Below, piece by piece: positions 1 through 7,314 of a DNA stretch of 25,568 nucleotides. Source of the DNA: Chrysochromulina parva (lineage: Eukaryota > Haptophyta > Prymnesiales > Chrysochromulinaceae); assembly GCA_002887195.1 (NCBI GenBank), contig PJAB01000484.1, positions 1 through 25,568 on the forward strand. Reading direction: 5' to 3'. Below the pieces are notes generated by a model. The model was not told the origin of the DNA, made no database searches, and worked only from the letters and a program-made list of their open reading frames with translations. Position 1 is the stretch's first letter; each line of letters opens with the position of its first letter. The position numbers and the translations under genes were made by a program.

Positions 1-120
1 GGCCGCTGATGGCCGCTGATGGCCGCTGATGGCCGCTGATGGCCGCTGATGGCCGCTGATGGCCGCTGATGGCCGCTGATGGCCGCTGATGGCCGCTGAT
101 GGCCGCTGATGGCCGCTGAT
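1..120. repeat. Tandem repeat, 12 copies of a 10-bp unit
   Basis: Twelve exact head-to-tail copies of GGCCGCTGAT run from the window edge, so the array may continue outside. The period is not a multiple of three and every frame meets TGA within 30 bases, so it is not coding. A pyrimidine-rich stretch ending in CAG follows at 121-144, which places the array just upstream of a 3' splice site. Each unit contains CTGAT, which resembles a branch-point motif. Confidence 0.95.
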
Positions 121-144
121 TGTCTCTTCTGCTCGATTGGGCAG
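1..144 (+). other. 3' end of an intron (partial)
   Basis: The 10-bp array (1-120) is followed by TGTCTCTTCTGCTCG and then GGGCAG ending at 144. This is a good polypyrimidine tract and acceptor. The downstream frame (TTG TAC TCG GTC) is open and continues a recognisable hydrolase fold. An ATG at 109 sits in the last repeat units and could be mistaken for a start codon. The intron reading is preferred because a hydrolase needs about 170 residues before this point. Confidence 0.6.
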
Positions 145-515
145 TTGTACTCGGTCACCCCGGCGCCCGCGCCCGGTCGCGAGGCGCTGCGCATCGTCAC
201 GTTCAACGGCGCGGCGGACCAGGTCATCGGGGCGGGCCTCGCGCTGCGCTCGTACGCACGCCTGCTCGAGCTCGGGTTTCGTCAGGTGAGTGCCACTGAT
301 GACCTTTGATGAGCCCTGATGACCCCTGATGACGCTCAGTGAGCTCGGGTTTCGTCAGATGCGCATGCACGTGCAGCCGTTACTCGACCACCGCGGATCG
401 ACAGCCGAGGAGGCGAAGCTGCTCGCCACGAGCCTCTTCGACGACTGGAAGGTCGCCGAGCCACTGCCGGCCGTGAGCGGCGCAGGCAAGGGCGGCAAGG
501 GTAGCAGGCGGCGCA

Positions 516-565
<50 letters not shown>

Positions 566-952
566 CGTGAGGCTGCGGGTGCATACTCAGCGAGGCGCGT
601 GGCCAGCGAGGTCAGGGCGCAGACCCCGCGTGGTGAGGGCGGCGCCGCTGAGACCAGGGAGGCGCCGCCAAAAGCGGGACCAGGCGCCGGTAAGGCGCCG
701 CCCAAAGCGCCACCGGTGCCGTCCGAGACTACTAAGCCGCCGCCGCCCAAAGCGCCACCGAAGCCGCCTGAGGCGCTGCTGCTGCCACAGGAGACCATCG
801 CAAAGGAAGAGGTAGGCGGCGCTCTGTCATCGATGCCTACGCCGCGAGCCAAGTGTGCCGAGTGTGGCCGCCAGTTTGGCAGTGAGCAAGGCCTCGCTCG
901 CCACCGGCGCGAATCGACCAAGTGCTCGGCGAATCGACCAAGTACTGAGTGA
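145..952 (+). CDS. alpha/beta-hydrolase, acyl-protein-thioesterase-like, C-terminal part (5' partial), with C2HC finger tail
   Basis: Exons 145-285 and 359-952 give 244 residues once the 73-nt intron 286-358 is removed; the junction is phase 0. Residues 15-70 match the end of an Abhydrolase_2/acyl-protein-thioesterase fold: a strand (LRIVTF), the acid motif GAADQVI with Asp25, an amphipathic helix ending LLELGF, a strand, then LLDHRGS with His58 and the last helix ending FDDW. The Asp-His spacing of 33 fits the family (34 in human APT1 by recall). The nucleophile Ser lies upstream of the window. After the fold come a 16-Gly run, a Lys/Pro/Ala-rich linker with repeated APPK-type units, and a C2HC zinc finger (Cys213, Cys216, His229, Cys236) seven residues or so before the stop. 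A finger on a hydrolase tail is unusual. The family call rests on motif spacing only. Confidence 0.6.
286..358 (+). other. 73-nt intron bounded by an 18-bp direct repeat
   Basis: The donor is CAG/GTGAGT and the acceptor TTTCGTCAG/ATG. The last 18 bases of the upstream exon (268-285, GAGCTCGGGTTTCGTCAG) recur exactly as the last 18 bases of the intron (341-358). The interior is made of CTGATGACC-like units. Removing it joins LLELGFRQ to MRMHVQ in frame. Confidence 0.75.
518..565. repeat. (GGC)16 trinucleotide repeat, encodes poly-Gly
   Basis: Sixteen perfect GGC units lie in frame in the hydrolase tail and encode 16 glycines between an Arg/Ser patch and the Lys/Pro-rich linker. Confidence 0.95.
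909..943. repeat. 20-bp-period direct repeat at the end of the hydrolase gene
   Basis: GCGAATCGACCAAGT occurs at 909-923 and 929-943. The period of 20 is not a multiple of three, so the second copy is read in another frame and supplies the final residues after the zinc finger. Confidence 0.9.
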
Positions 953-1214
953 CAAATTCTTGATTGCCGATCACTTGCAGAGAGTTTGAGAGTAGTAACA
1001 TAAATGAGTATCTCTGGAGTTGTTTTCGACCCGCACGCACGGTGGACAGCCACAAGCGTGCATACTTGTTGTGTACAATTGCGCGCGAGCGCACGAGCAC
1101 GACTCGGCCTCCTCTCCTTACAGTGCGGCTTTACGCCGCGGCTCGGCGGGGCGATTTCTTTTCGAACGGAAGCTGCTACGGCTGTGCCTCGAGCCAGGTT
1201 ACCGTATGCGGACC

Positions 1215-1719
1215 TCAATTGACAGCGGGCGGGTCGCTCGCTGAGCTGCCACCAGATTTACCACTGCTCGATGTAGTGGCTGACGCACCGCTCGATGAGT
1301 CATGCGGTGTTCCATCATGATCACTGTCAGTCTTTAGCTTCTTCCCAGGTGGCGGCGGCGTGTTCATCTGCGCTACGGCAGCTCTTGCTCGTGGATCGAT
1401 CGGGCCAAAGGTCAAATAGAGCTGCATTGTATCAGTTCCTTCACACTGGAGCTCCAAGCAAGTTCTAGATGCACGTTGCATGTCGCATCTTGTCAATTTG
1501 GCTGGCGAGCGCCAGCACTTGCGTGCGTTGCGTAGAGCTATAGCCAGATAGTGGAAGCTCCTCGTACGTACGGCCCTTCAGCATGTAAGACATCACAAAA
1601 AGTGCGTCCGTAGGCAGCAGTCCAGTCGTAAAAGAGAGAACGAAGGCATCGGGCGGCGCGTGCAGGGCCATTAGGTGTTGCGTGAAGGCGTGCCTGACGC
1701 GCTTGTCGTGCGCGTACAA
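1215..1719 (-). CDS. Unrecognised short protein, probably two exons
   Basis: Two minus-strand open frames overlap out of phase. The upstream one (to 1719, no in-frame ATG seen) encodes a compact helical segment with motifs such as FVLSFTTGLL and DALFVMSYMLKGR. It runs into a TAG near 1465. The downstream one encodes YLTFGPIDPR followed by a Ser-rich tail with a PPPPGKKLKT patch that resembles a nuclear localisation signal, and stops at 1215. A 73-nt intron at 1446-1518 (donor CAA/GTGCTGG, acceptor GAGCTCCAG) joins them phase 0. A further acceptor (CCTTTAG at about 1740) suggests that a first exon lies upstream. No family was recognised; it could also be a gene relic. Confidence 0.35.
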
Positions 1720-1857
1720 TGTATGCGCTGGGTTTTCCCTAAAGGACGGGTGACCGACACAACGCGTATTTAATCACAGGGCCCGTTTTCATTTAAACTT
1801 TTTTCCAATTCACACCTGGGAGACTGAGAACGCTCGCGGCCGGGCAAGCTCGATCAC
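1720..1857. promoter_or_regulatory. Short spacer before the serine racemase gene, candidate promoter
   Basis: This 138-bp spacer is clearly more AT-rich than its surroundings. It includes TATTTAAT at 1767-1774 and ATTTAAAC near 1791, some 60-90 bp before the ATG at 1858. If the minus-strand gene at 1215-1719 has its first exon here, the spacer would be shared. This is inference from composition and position only. Confidence 0.3.
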
Positions 1858-2877
1858 ATGCGCTCGTTCATGCCGTCCGGCCGCGTGCAGCTCGCGCACG
1901 TGCAGGAAGCTGCGGAGCGGCTCAAAGCTGTTGGAGCGCTGCCGACGCCAATCTTGCGATCCAGCATTATAGACAAGTCTGTGGGCTGCGTGTGCCACTT
2001 CAAAGGTGAGCACTTGCAGCGCACCGGCTCGTTCAAGTATCGAGGCGCTACGAACGCGGTGGGTGCGCTCGATGCAAAAACAGCTGCAAACGGCGTCGTC
2101 GCTCACTCGTCTGGCAACCACGGCGCGGCAGTCGCGGCTGCGGCTCAAGCTCGCGGCATACCTTGCTGCATTGTTGTGCCACACACGACACCGGCTGCGA
2201 AGATTGAGAACATTGAGCGCTACGGCGCGCGAGTGGTGCTTTGCGAGCCGACGCAAACAGCTCGCACCGAGGCATCTGCGGCCCAGGTCAAGGCCATGGG
2301 CGCGACCTTCGTGCACCCGTACGACGATGCGCTGGTGCTGGCAGGGCAAGGTACCATCGGCTTAGAGCTGCATGAGCAGCTGGGGCGCCACGAGCTGGAC
2401 GCGGTGCTCGTGCCTGTCTCAGGCGGAGGGCTCATCGGCGGCATCGCGGTTGCCATCAAGGCGCTGCGCCCGTCCGTGCGCGTCATCGCTGTCGAACCGC
2501 AAGGTAAGGAGCTGCGGCTCTGCTTTGCCCAAAGGCAGCGAGTGCTTGATGCGGCGACGGCGAATGCACCCATCGATACGATCGCTGACGCCATCCGCAC
2601 CAAGGCTTTCGGACCCATTCCCTGGGCGAGTGCGAGCGACCTCCTGGACCCGACGGTGCTCTCCGTGAGCAACGCGCAGATAGGCGAGGCGATGCGCGTG
2701 GCGTTCGTCGAGATGAAGCAAGTCGTGGAGCCCGCAGGAGCGCTCACTCTGGCGGCGCTGCTCGCGCCCGAGTTTGGCGCACTCCGCGCACAAGGCCTCA
2801 AGCACGTGGCCGCGGTCGTTTGTGGCGGCAACGTTGATTTGGAGCTGCTCATGCGTCACGTGGCACCGCGTTCATAG
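1858..2877 (+). CDS. Serine racemase / threonine dehydratase family, fold-type II PLP enzyme
   Basis: An intronless 339-residue frame, nearly the length of mammalian serine racemase (340 by recall). Enzymes of this family use PLP to racemise serine and/or dehydrate L-Ser/L-Thr to 2-oxo acids. Visible motifs in order are TGSFKYRGA with the Schiff-base lysine Lys60, SSGNHG at 84-89 with the candidate re-face serine (Ser85), the phosphate-binding loop SGGGL at 188-192 followed by IGGIA, EPAGA at 291-295, and CGGNVDL at 322-328 near the end. The ring-nitrogen contact at 322 is Cys where racemases and TdcB-type deaminases usually have Ser; Cys there is known from animal L-serine dehydratase. No targeting peptide is obvious, so a cytosolic enzyme is likely. 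Start at 1858; Met5 (1870) is an alternative. Racemase versus dehydratase cannot be decided from sequence alone. Confidence 0.92.
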   Translation: MRSFMPSGRVQLAHVQEAAERLKAVGALPTPILRSSIIDKSVGCVCHFKGEHLQRTGSFKYRGATNAVGALDAKTAANGVVAHSSGNHGAAVAAAAQARGIPCCIVVPHTTPAAKIENIERYGARVVLCEPTQTARTEASAAQVKAMGATFVHPYDDALVLAGQGTIGLELHEQLGRHELDAVLVPVSGGGLIGGIAVAIKALRPSVRVIAVEPQGKELRLCFAQRQRVLDAATANAPIDTIADAIRTKAFGPIPWASASDLLDPTVLSVSNAQIGEAMRVAFVEMKQVVEPAGALTLAALLAPEFGALRAQGLKHVAAVVCGGNVDLELLMRHVAPRS

Positions 2878-3347
2878 CTTATAGCCGATCCGCGTTTGCG
2901 TATCGATATGGAAACGAATCAACCAGGAAGGCTCCTCCAAGTCACGGATCAGGGATTTTTCAGGGATTTGATTTTGATTTGATTCGTATCGCCTTGTACC
3001 GGTCGCGGGTGCGGTGTACGCCCGCGCGTGCACTCGAGACGAGCGCACGTCGGGGATATGGGTCGGTATGACTGACGAGGCCCCGCGCGGCCCGGGCCCC
3101 GCGCCCCCCTCGTACGAAATATTATAAGCCGCATTCTATCCGATCCGTACTGGGGTATTCACGCCGATCACGCTGAGTGATACACGAGCGCATTACGGTG
3201 TAGTACCGTACATATGTTCGCTTATCGTACTGTTGTGCGGATACAGCTGTACGTCACTCAGAGTCTCTGCGACGCGGTGCTCGCCTCGCACCGTCGAATC
3301 TGGCATCTCGTCACTGGTGCTTTTGCGACCTGTCTGGCGGCACAGCG
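2878..3347. other. Intergenic region between convergent genes
   Basis: No convincing gene. It holds a GATTT-rich stretch at about 2950-2985 (GGGATTT and GATTTGATTTT direct repeats), a GC-rich island at about 3080-3110 rich in CCCGGGCC-like palindromes, and a small perfect hairpin TACGGT-GTAGT-ACCGTA at 3194-3210. It should contain the 3' UTRs of the racemase gene and of the methyltransferase gene on the other strand. Confidence 0.6.
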
Positions 3348-4532
3348 TCAGCTGCTGCATCCTTTCTCGTCGTTCGCAGTACATCCATGGCACGCAAACA
3401 GCTTGCAACGCCCAACGCCCACAACAGCTCGTGGACGCTGCACACGTCCACCGGCAGGCACTTCGGCATCGGCATGCACACCATGAACGTTGCACGAACG
3501 CTGTGACATGAAAGGCTTGGCTGAATGACAGGTAGTGAACTTATCCGACGTCCAGCCGTTCAGACAGCATCGTGCGGTGGCGCGCAGGAACGGCCAAGTG
3601 CTCATCGACGGCGTCACCGTCACCTGTTGTGGCCCGTACACGTGCAGATGCTCGTCCGCTGGCGCCTTGCGCAGAAGCCACTGCGAGTTCTTCAGAAGGA
3701 TTCGCGCCTCGCTAGCCGACTGGCCGTTGACGACGGCGACACGCATGCGTTTGAGCGGCACACCATCCCAGTGTGCCGCATAGCGGCTGGGTAAGTCGAC
3801 CTCGTCCGCCGAAAGGGTCTGTGTGAACTCAATCACGCTCTGCTGCACAGAAGGCCAGAACCGATCGAAGTCGTCGCCCACGAGGAAGCCTCCCGGTCCG
3901 AGCAGTTGCCAAGCCAATTGGATTTCTTGCAAGGTCTCTGGGTAGTCATGGGCCGCGTCTAGATAGATAAGGTGTGGTGGCGGGATCGCCTGCGAGTGCA
4001 GCAATGTGAGGAGGTACCGCAGCCCAACCGCAGAGGGCACCCGCAACGGAAGCACACGATCCGAGGCATTCTTGTCCACTATGTTGGCCATGAATTGCTC
4101 AAACAGCCGTGGGCTGCCATCCGAGGAGCGAGGACCGAGCCATTTGTCCTTCCACTGCCACATGCCGACATCGCCCAGCCATGAGTCCATCGTGACCACG
4201 GTTGCAGAGGCTAAGGCAGCGGCACGTGTCGCCTTCACCCAGGTCACAGCACTGTTGCCGATGAAGGAGCCAATCTCGAGGATCCAGCAGCCCTCACTTG
4301 CGAGGCGCATCAACATGAGGGCGAGGTCCCTGTGCTGCATCGAGAAGGCACTCTTTTTATACCAGTGCTCTGGCCTCACGCCTCGCCATGAGGAGTTATC
4401 GGCGAAAGGGTGTCGGCCAAGTGGTCCCAAGATGGCTTCAGCAAGGTCGCTGTATGTTATCGGCTTAGAGTGATTCGTTCTCAGTACCTCCGAGTGGCGG
4501 TGCGGGTTCGACCTGCCTAGTTGCGCAAGCAT
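3348..4532 (-). CDS. Class I SAM-dependent methyltransferase, Methyltransf_24 type
   Basis: A 394-residue protein from the Met at 4532. The frame is open upstream to 4799, but that part reads as Arg/Pro/Cys-rich noise and overlaps the divergent gene. The Rossmann core is clear: motif I LEIGSFIGNS at 85-94, the acidic end of strand 2 in TMDSW (Asp116), a strand-4 region LIYLDAAHDYPET from about 189, a following helix with LAWQLLGPGGFLVGDDF, and FDRFWPSV. Asp/His in YLDAAHDY and the GDDF acids are typical of this O-methyltransferase-like family. The substrate is unknown. The last 90 or so residues after LLRKAP are Cys/Arg-rich and low in recognisable structure, so the 3' end may hide an intron. 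No signal peptide or membrane segment was seen. Confidence 0.85.
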   Translation of the reverse strand: MLAQLGRSNPHRHSEVLRTNHSKPITYSDLAEAILGPLGRHPFADNSSWRGVRPEHWYKKSAFSMQHRDLALMLMRLASEGCWILEIGSFIGNSAVTWVKATRAAALASATVVTMDSWLGDVGMWQWKDKWLGPRSSDGSPRLFEQFMANIVDKNASDRVLPLRVPSAVGLRYLLTLLHSQAIPPPHLIYLDAAHDYPETLQEIQLAWQLLGPGGFLVGDDFDRFWPSVQQSVIEFTQTLSADEVDLPSRYAAHWDGVPLKRMRVAVVNGQSASEARILLKNSQWLLRKAPADEHLHVYGPQQVTVTPSMSTWPFLRATARCCLNGWTSDKFTTCHSAKPFMSQRSCNVHGVHADAEVPAGGRVQRPRAVVGVGRCKLFACHGCTANDEKGCSS

Positions 4533-4705
4533 TTTGCGCGGTTGTCGTGAGAGTCGACCTTCGTCCACTGCCGCGAGAGGGCTGTGGGGAAAAAGCGAAA
4601 AACCTTGCGTTGGAATTATGCACGCCTCGCGTCTCACCGTATCGCCACCATCATAGAGCTGGCCTTCGCTCTGCTCTGGTGGACTGGCGCACAAGAGCGC
4701 GCAGA
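4533..4705. promoter_or_regulatory. Divergent intergenic region, candidate bidirectional promoter
   Basis: About 170 bp separate the methyltransferase ATG (minus) from the ATG of the small membrane protein (plus). The spacing and head-to-head layout suggest a shared promoter. No TATA-like element was recognised. Confidence 0.3.
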
Positions 4706-5152
4706 ATGGCAAGCGATGGTGGCAGCGACCCGGCCGAGGACGAGTCGAAGCTCTTCGCGGCCACAGAGAGTCTCGTCCGAGGAGCAGGTGCAGTACCACG
4801 ATGTGTGTCCCGGCTCCCCCTGTGTTTTGTATCGGGGGGGAGGTTCACTCCTTTCACAGTACTTTCACAGTGCTGTAAAAGACAGCTCGTCCTCGTGATG
4901 GGTTTCGGGCGTGGATTCGGCCGCTGCCCGGGAGATGCGCCGGGCGAACTGCCACAGAAGTACAAGATGGCGATCACTTTCGTCACGATGAGCATCACCA
5001 CGATCATCGGCTTTCGGTACCAGCAGCATCTAATCCGACAGCGGTTCAGCGACGAGGACCTGGAAATGTACATTAAGGTGAGGCAGATCCGAGAGCGCGA
5101 GCTCGAGGCCATAGCAGCGATGGAGCGAGCAGATACACGACCTTCGAGGTGA
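4706..5152 (+). CDS. Small single-pass membrane protein, probably two exons
   Basis: The frame is open from 4547, and the likely start is ATG 4706, which begins an acidic helix (MASDGGSDPAEDESKLF). A candidate 72-nt intron at 4788-4859 (AGCAG/GTGCAG to CTTTCACAG) would join phase 1 and give 124 residues. Because 72 is divisible by three, the retained form also stays open. Translation from ATG 4898 alone would give 84 residues. The second half has a Gly/Arg/Phe stretch, one hydrophobic helix (KMAITFVTMSITTIIGF) and a charged C-terminal helix (DEDLEMYIKVRQIREREL). This layout resembles small organelle inner-membrane or ER accessory subunits, but no family was recognised. Confidence 0.5.
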   Translation: MASDGGSDPAEDESKLFAATESLVRGAGAVPRCVSRLPLCFVSGGRFTPFTVLSQCCKRQLVLVMGFGRGFGRCPGDAPGELPQKYKMAITFVTMSITTIIGFRYQQHLIRQRFSDEDLEMYIKVRQIRERELEAIAAMERADTRPSR

Positions 5153-5326
5153 TCGAAGGCACTCCCGATGGAGCAGGGTCGATCACAGAGAGCCTTCGCG
5201 CCCTCTCGCGACGCATGGCTCCCTCACGTGCGTTCTTCACGCGACATGTGCAGTTACTTTGGAGATTGAAGAGCGTGAATTCTTGAATTCTTCTTATTTT
5301 TAAGAGCGACTATTCGGCCTCTGCAC

Positions 5327-7195
5327 TCACCGTTTGCTTCGTGCCCCTGCGCGAGCGAGCAGCGAAGCCGTGAGCAGCACCGCGCCAGCCGCCAGTGTCG
5401 ACAGCCACCAACGACGCACAAACGGGCCGCCAAGGCGCCAGGCGTTCGTATGGACACCTTCATCATGGCCGGCCACGATCGCGCCCAGTTGCGCCCGCAC
5501 GCGCGCCTCGTACTTGCCACGCCCCTGGTTGCGCACCTGCCGCCGCATAGCCCTCGTGCTAGCGCCGTACGCGCCAGGCAAGGGCACTGGCGGACTGCCG
5601 GCTCCGTGTCCGTCGTGGCCGCCCTCCGCCTGCGCGGTGGTGCCGCCCGTGAGCTTGTCGAGGCGGCGCGCGAGCCGCCGGCGCGCACTCGAGCTCTTTT
5701 TGAGCAGCTCGGGGTGCAGCAAGCTTTGCGCCGCCGCGACCGCCCTCTTGTCATCCCCAATGAGATGCGCGTCATCGGGGCGTAACACAGCCCGCTCGAA
5801 AATGGCCGACGGTGTGCGCGTCTCGACCGTCTCAGCTGCGGGCACGGGCGGCACTGCCGCGGCGTGCTGCTGAGACACGTCGCGCGGCCTTCGGCGCATG
5901 GTAATGCACCAACGAGACCAACGCGCGGCCATCATCTGCTCAAATGCACCCTCAAAGACAAGAGAGGGTGGCGCGAGAAGCACCGCCTCCGTGAAGGGCG
6001 CCGTCGTGGGCAGTAGGAAGACGAGCCGGCCGCCGTCGACGAGCGAACCTTCCGCCAGGAGGAACAAGTCCGCAAGGATGTGCTCGATCGGGGCGAGCGC
6101 GGTCTTGGGCACATGCGACGCGAGGTGGTGCTCTTCGATGGCGCGGCTGAGCAACTTTTCGTCGGCCACTTCGGCAGGCTTCTCGCGGATCCCGTACGGC
6201 GGGTCCGTGATGATCGCATCGAAGAGTCCGCCCGGAACGGCGCGAAGGAATGCAAGGTGCGCACCGCTGTCGCCCTGGATCAGCGCCACCGGCGGCAGCA
6301 GACCGTACGCAGCAAACGTCTCCGGGATGCCCTGTACGGCAGCGTCCCAGCTTTGTTTGCCCGGGCCGCTGCGCGTACGAAGCTGGCCACGAATCGCCGG
6401 CCCGTGCAGGTCGCAGCCGAGCACGCGTGCGCCGAAGGCAGCCGCAGCGACGAGGGTGCCCGCCGTCCCGCAGTAGGGGTCGTACACTAGGTCGTGCTGG
6501 CGCAGGCGCGCCAGGTTGGCCATGACGAGCGAGAGCTCCGGGTCGAGCGAGGTCGTGCCGATGTAGTTGCGCGTCTTCAGGTCGTACTTGTGCACCAGGT
6601 CGCGCCGCCCGTCGGCGATCCACCGGCCGAACCGGTACCGCGCCGTCGTGCTGGTACATCCCTCCTCTCCCTTCATGGACGGCGTGTCCACGAAGAGAAC
6701 GAAGGTGACGTCCGGATCGCGCATCCGCACGCTGCCGCGGAACGCGAGCAGCGGCTCGAGTTGTTTGATCAGCTGCTGCCGCTCCTCTTCGAGCAAGCGT
6801 CGGCCGAGAGTAGTGACGTTGATCTTGAAGGTGATCCCAGCCGCCAGGAAGGGCGCAGACCGCTCTGCGGGAAAGGCGCGCAGCGCAGCTGCGAACTCGT
6901 CCCAGTCACGCCCACTACCCCACTCCTCAGTGATATTCTTGACGAGCACCGCGCGCCCAGCGAGCCGACGCACCGCCTCGTCGTCCGGCAAGAAGGCACG
7001 AAGCAGCACGCCATATCTTCGCGCCTCCCACGCCCTCTCCTCGTCCGCGTCTACGAACACTTCGACGTCGGTGACGGCAGCCGCCGCACGAAGCTCACCG
7101 AGCCGCCACTCGTACCAGCACTTTGCAAACTGGCAGATGTAGGGCTGGCCGCGGGCCCGTGCGCTTGGCCGTGCGCTTGGCGTCGCGTCGGCCAT
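5327..7195 (-). CDS. TRM11: tRNA (guanine-N2-)-methyltransferase TRM11 homologue with predicted C-terminal membrane anchor
   Basis: 622 residues from the first ATG (7195). In yeast and human the TRM11/TRMT11 subunit, with TRM112, makes m2G at position 10 of tRNAs. Visible features are an N-terminal THUMP-like part (about 15-180), the family hallmark KYDLKTRNYIGTTSLDPE from about 204, LSLVMANLA, motif I VYDPYCGTAGT to 247, GCDLHG, and the catalytic TDPPYG at 330-335 followed by REKPAE. The core ends near residue 435. The tail is unusual: about 185 extra residues, basic and Ala-rich, ending in a 19-residue hydrophobic segment (WWLSTLAAGAVLLTASLLA, about 596-614) flanked by Arg and followed by GARSKR. 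This is the layout of a tail-anchored membrane protein. The stop TGA lies inside CG/GTGAGT, a strong donor-like sequence, so the end could be spliced. Confidence 0.93.
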   Translation of the reverse strand: MADATPSARPSARARGQPYICQFAKCWYEWRLGELRAAAAVTDVEVFVDADEERAWEARRYGVLLRAFLPDDEAVRRLAGRAVLVKNITEEWGSGRDWDEFAAALRAFPAERSAPFLAAGITFKINVTTLGRRLLEEERQQLIKQLEPLLAFRGSVRMRDPDVTFVLFVDTPSMKGEEGCTSTTARYRFGRWIADGRRDLVHKYDLKTRNYIGTTSLDPELSLVMANLARLRQHDLVYDPYCGTAGTLVAAAAFGARVLGCDLHGPAIRGQLRTRSGPGKQSWDAAVQGIPETFAAYGLLPPVALIQGDSGAHLAFLRAVPGGLFDAIITDPPYGIREKPAEVADEKLLSRAIEEHHLASHVPKTALAPIEHILADLFLLAEGSLVDGGRLVFLLPTTAPFTEAVLLAPPSLVFEGAFEQMMAARWSRWCITMRRRPRDVSQQHAAAVPPVPAAETVETRTPSAIFERAVLRPDDAHLIGDDKRAVAAAQSLLHPELLKKSSSARRRLARRLDKLTGGTTAQAEGGHDGHGAGSPPVPLPGAYGASTRAMRRQVRNQGRGKYEARVRAQLGAIVAGHDEGVHTNAWRLGGPFVRRWWLSTLAAGAVLLTASLLARAGARSKR

Positions 7196-7314
7196 GATCG
7201 TGACCGCGTCGACGTGGAAAGTTTGTGCTGTGAACAATCATCGGCCCTGTCTGACAACAAGACTCTAACCAAAAAGTGGCGTGTCCTCGACCCACATCAA
7301 GGACGTACGGAAAT

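Noticed and set aside
1..120. CRISPR-like array or telomeric repeat
   Set aside because: The units are 10 bp with no spacers and do not resemble a telomere repeat.
109..309. Independent 66-residue gene starting at ATG 109
   Set aside because: The ATG lies in the tandem repeat, and the frame is better read as an exon of the hydrolase that begins after the acceptor at 144 and ends at the donor at 285.
4533..4799. N-terminal extension of the methyltransferase to 4799
   Set aside because: The extra 89 residues are Arg/Pro/Cys-rich without structure and overlap the divergent gene on the other strand; the Met at 4532 gives a normal protein.
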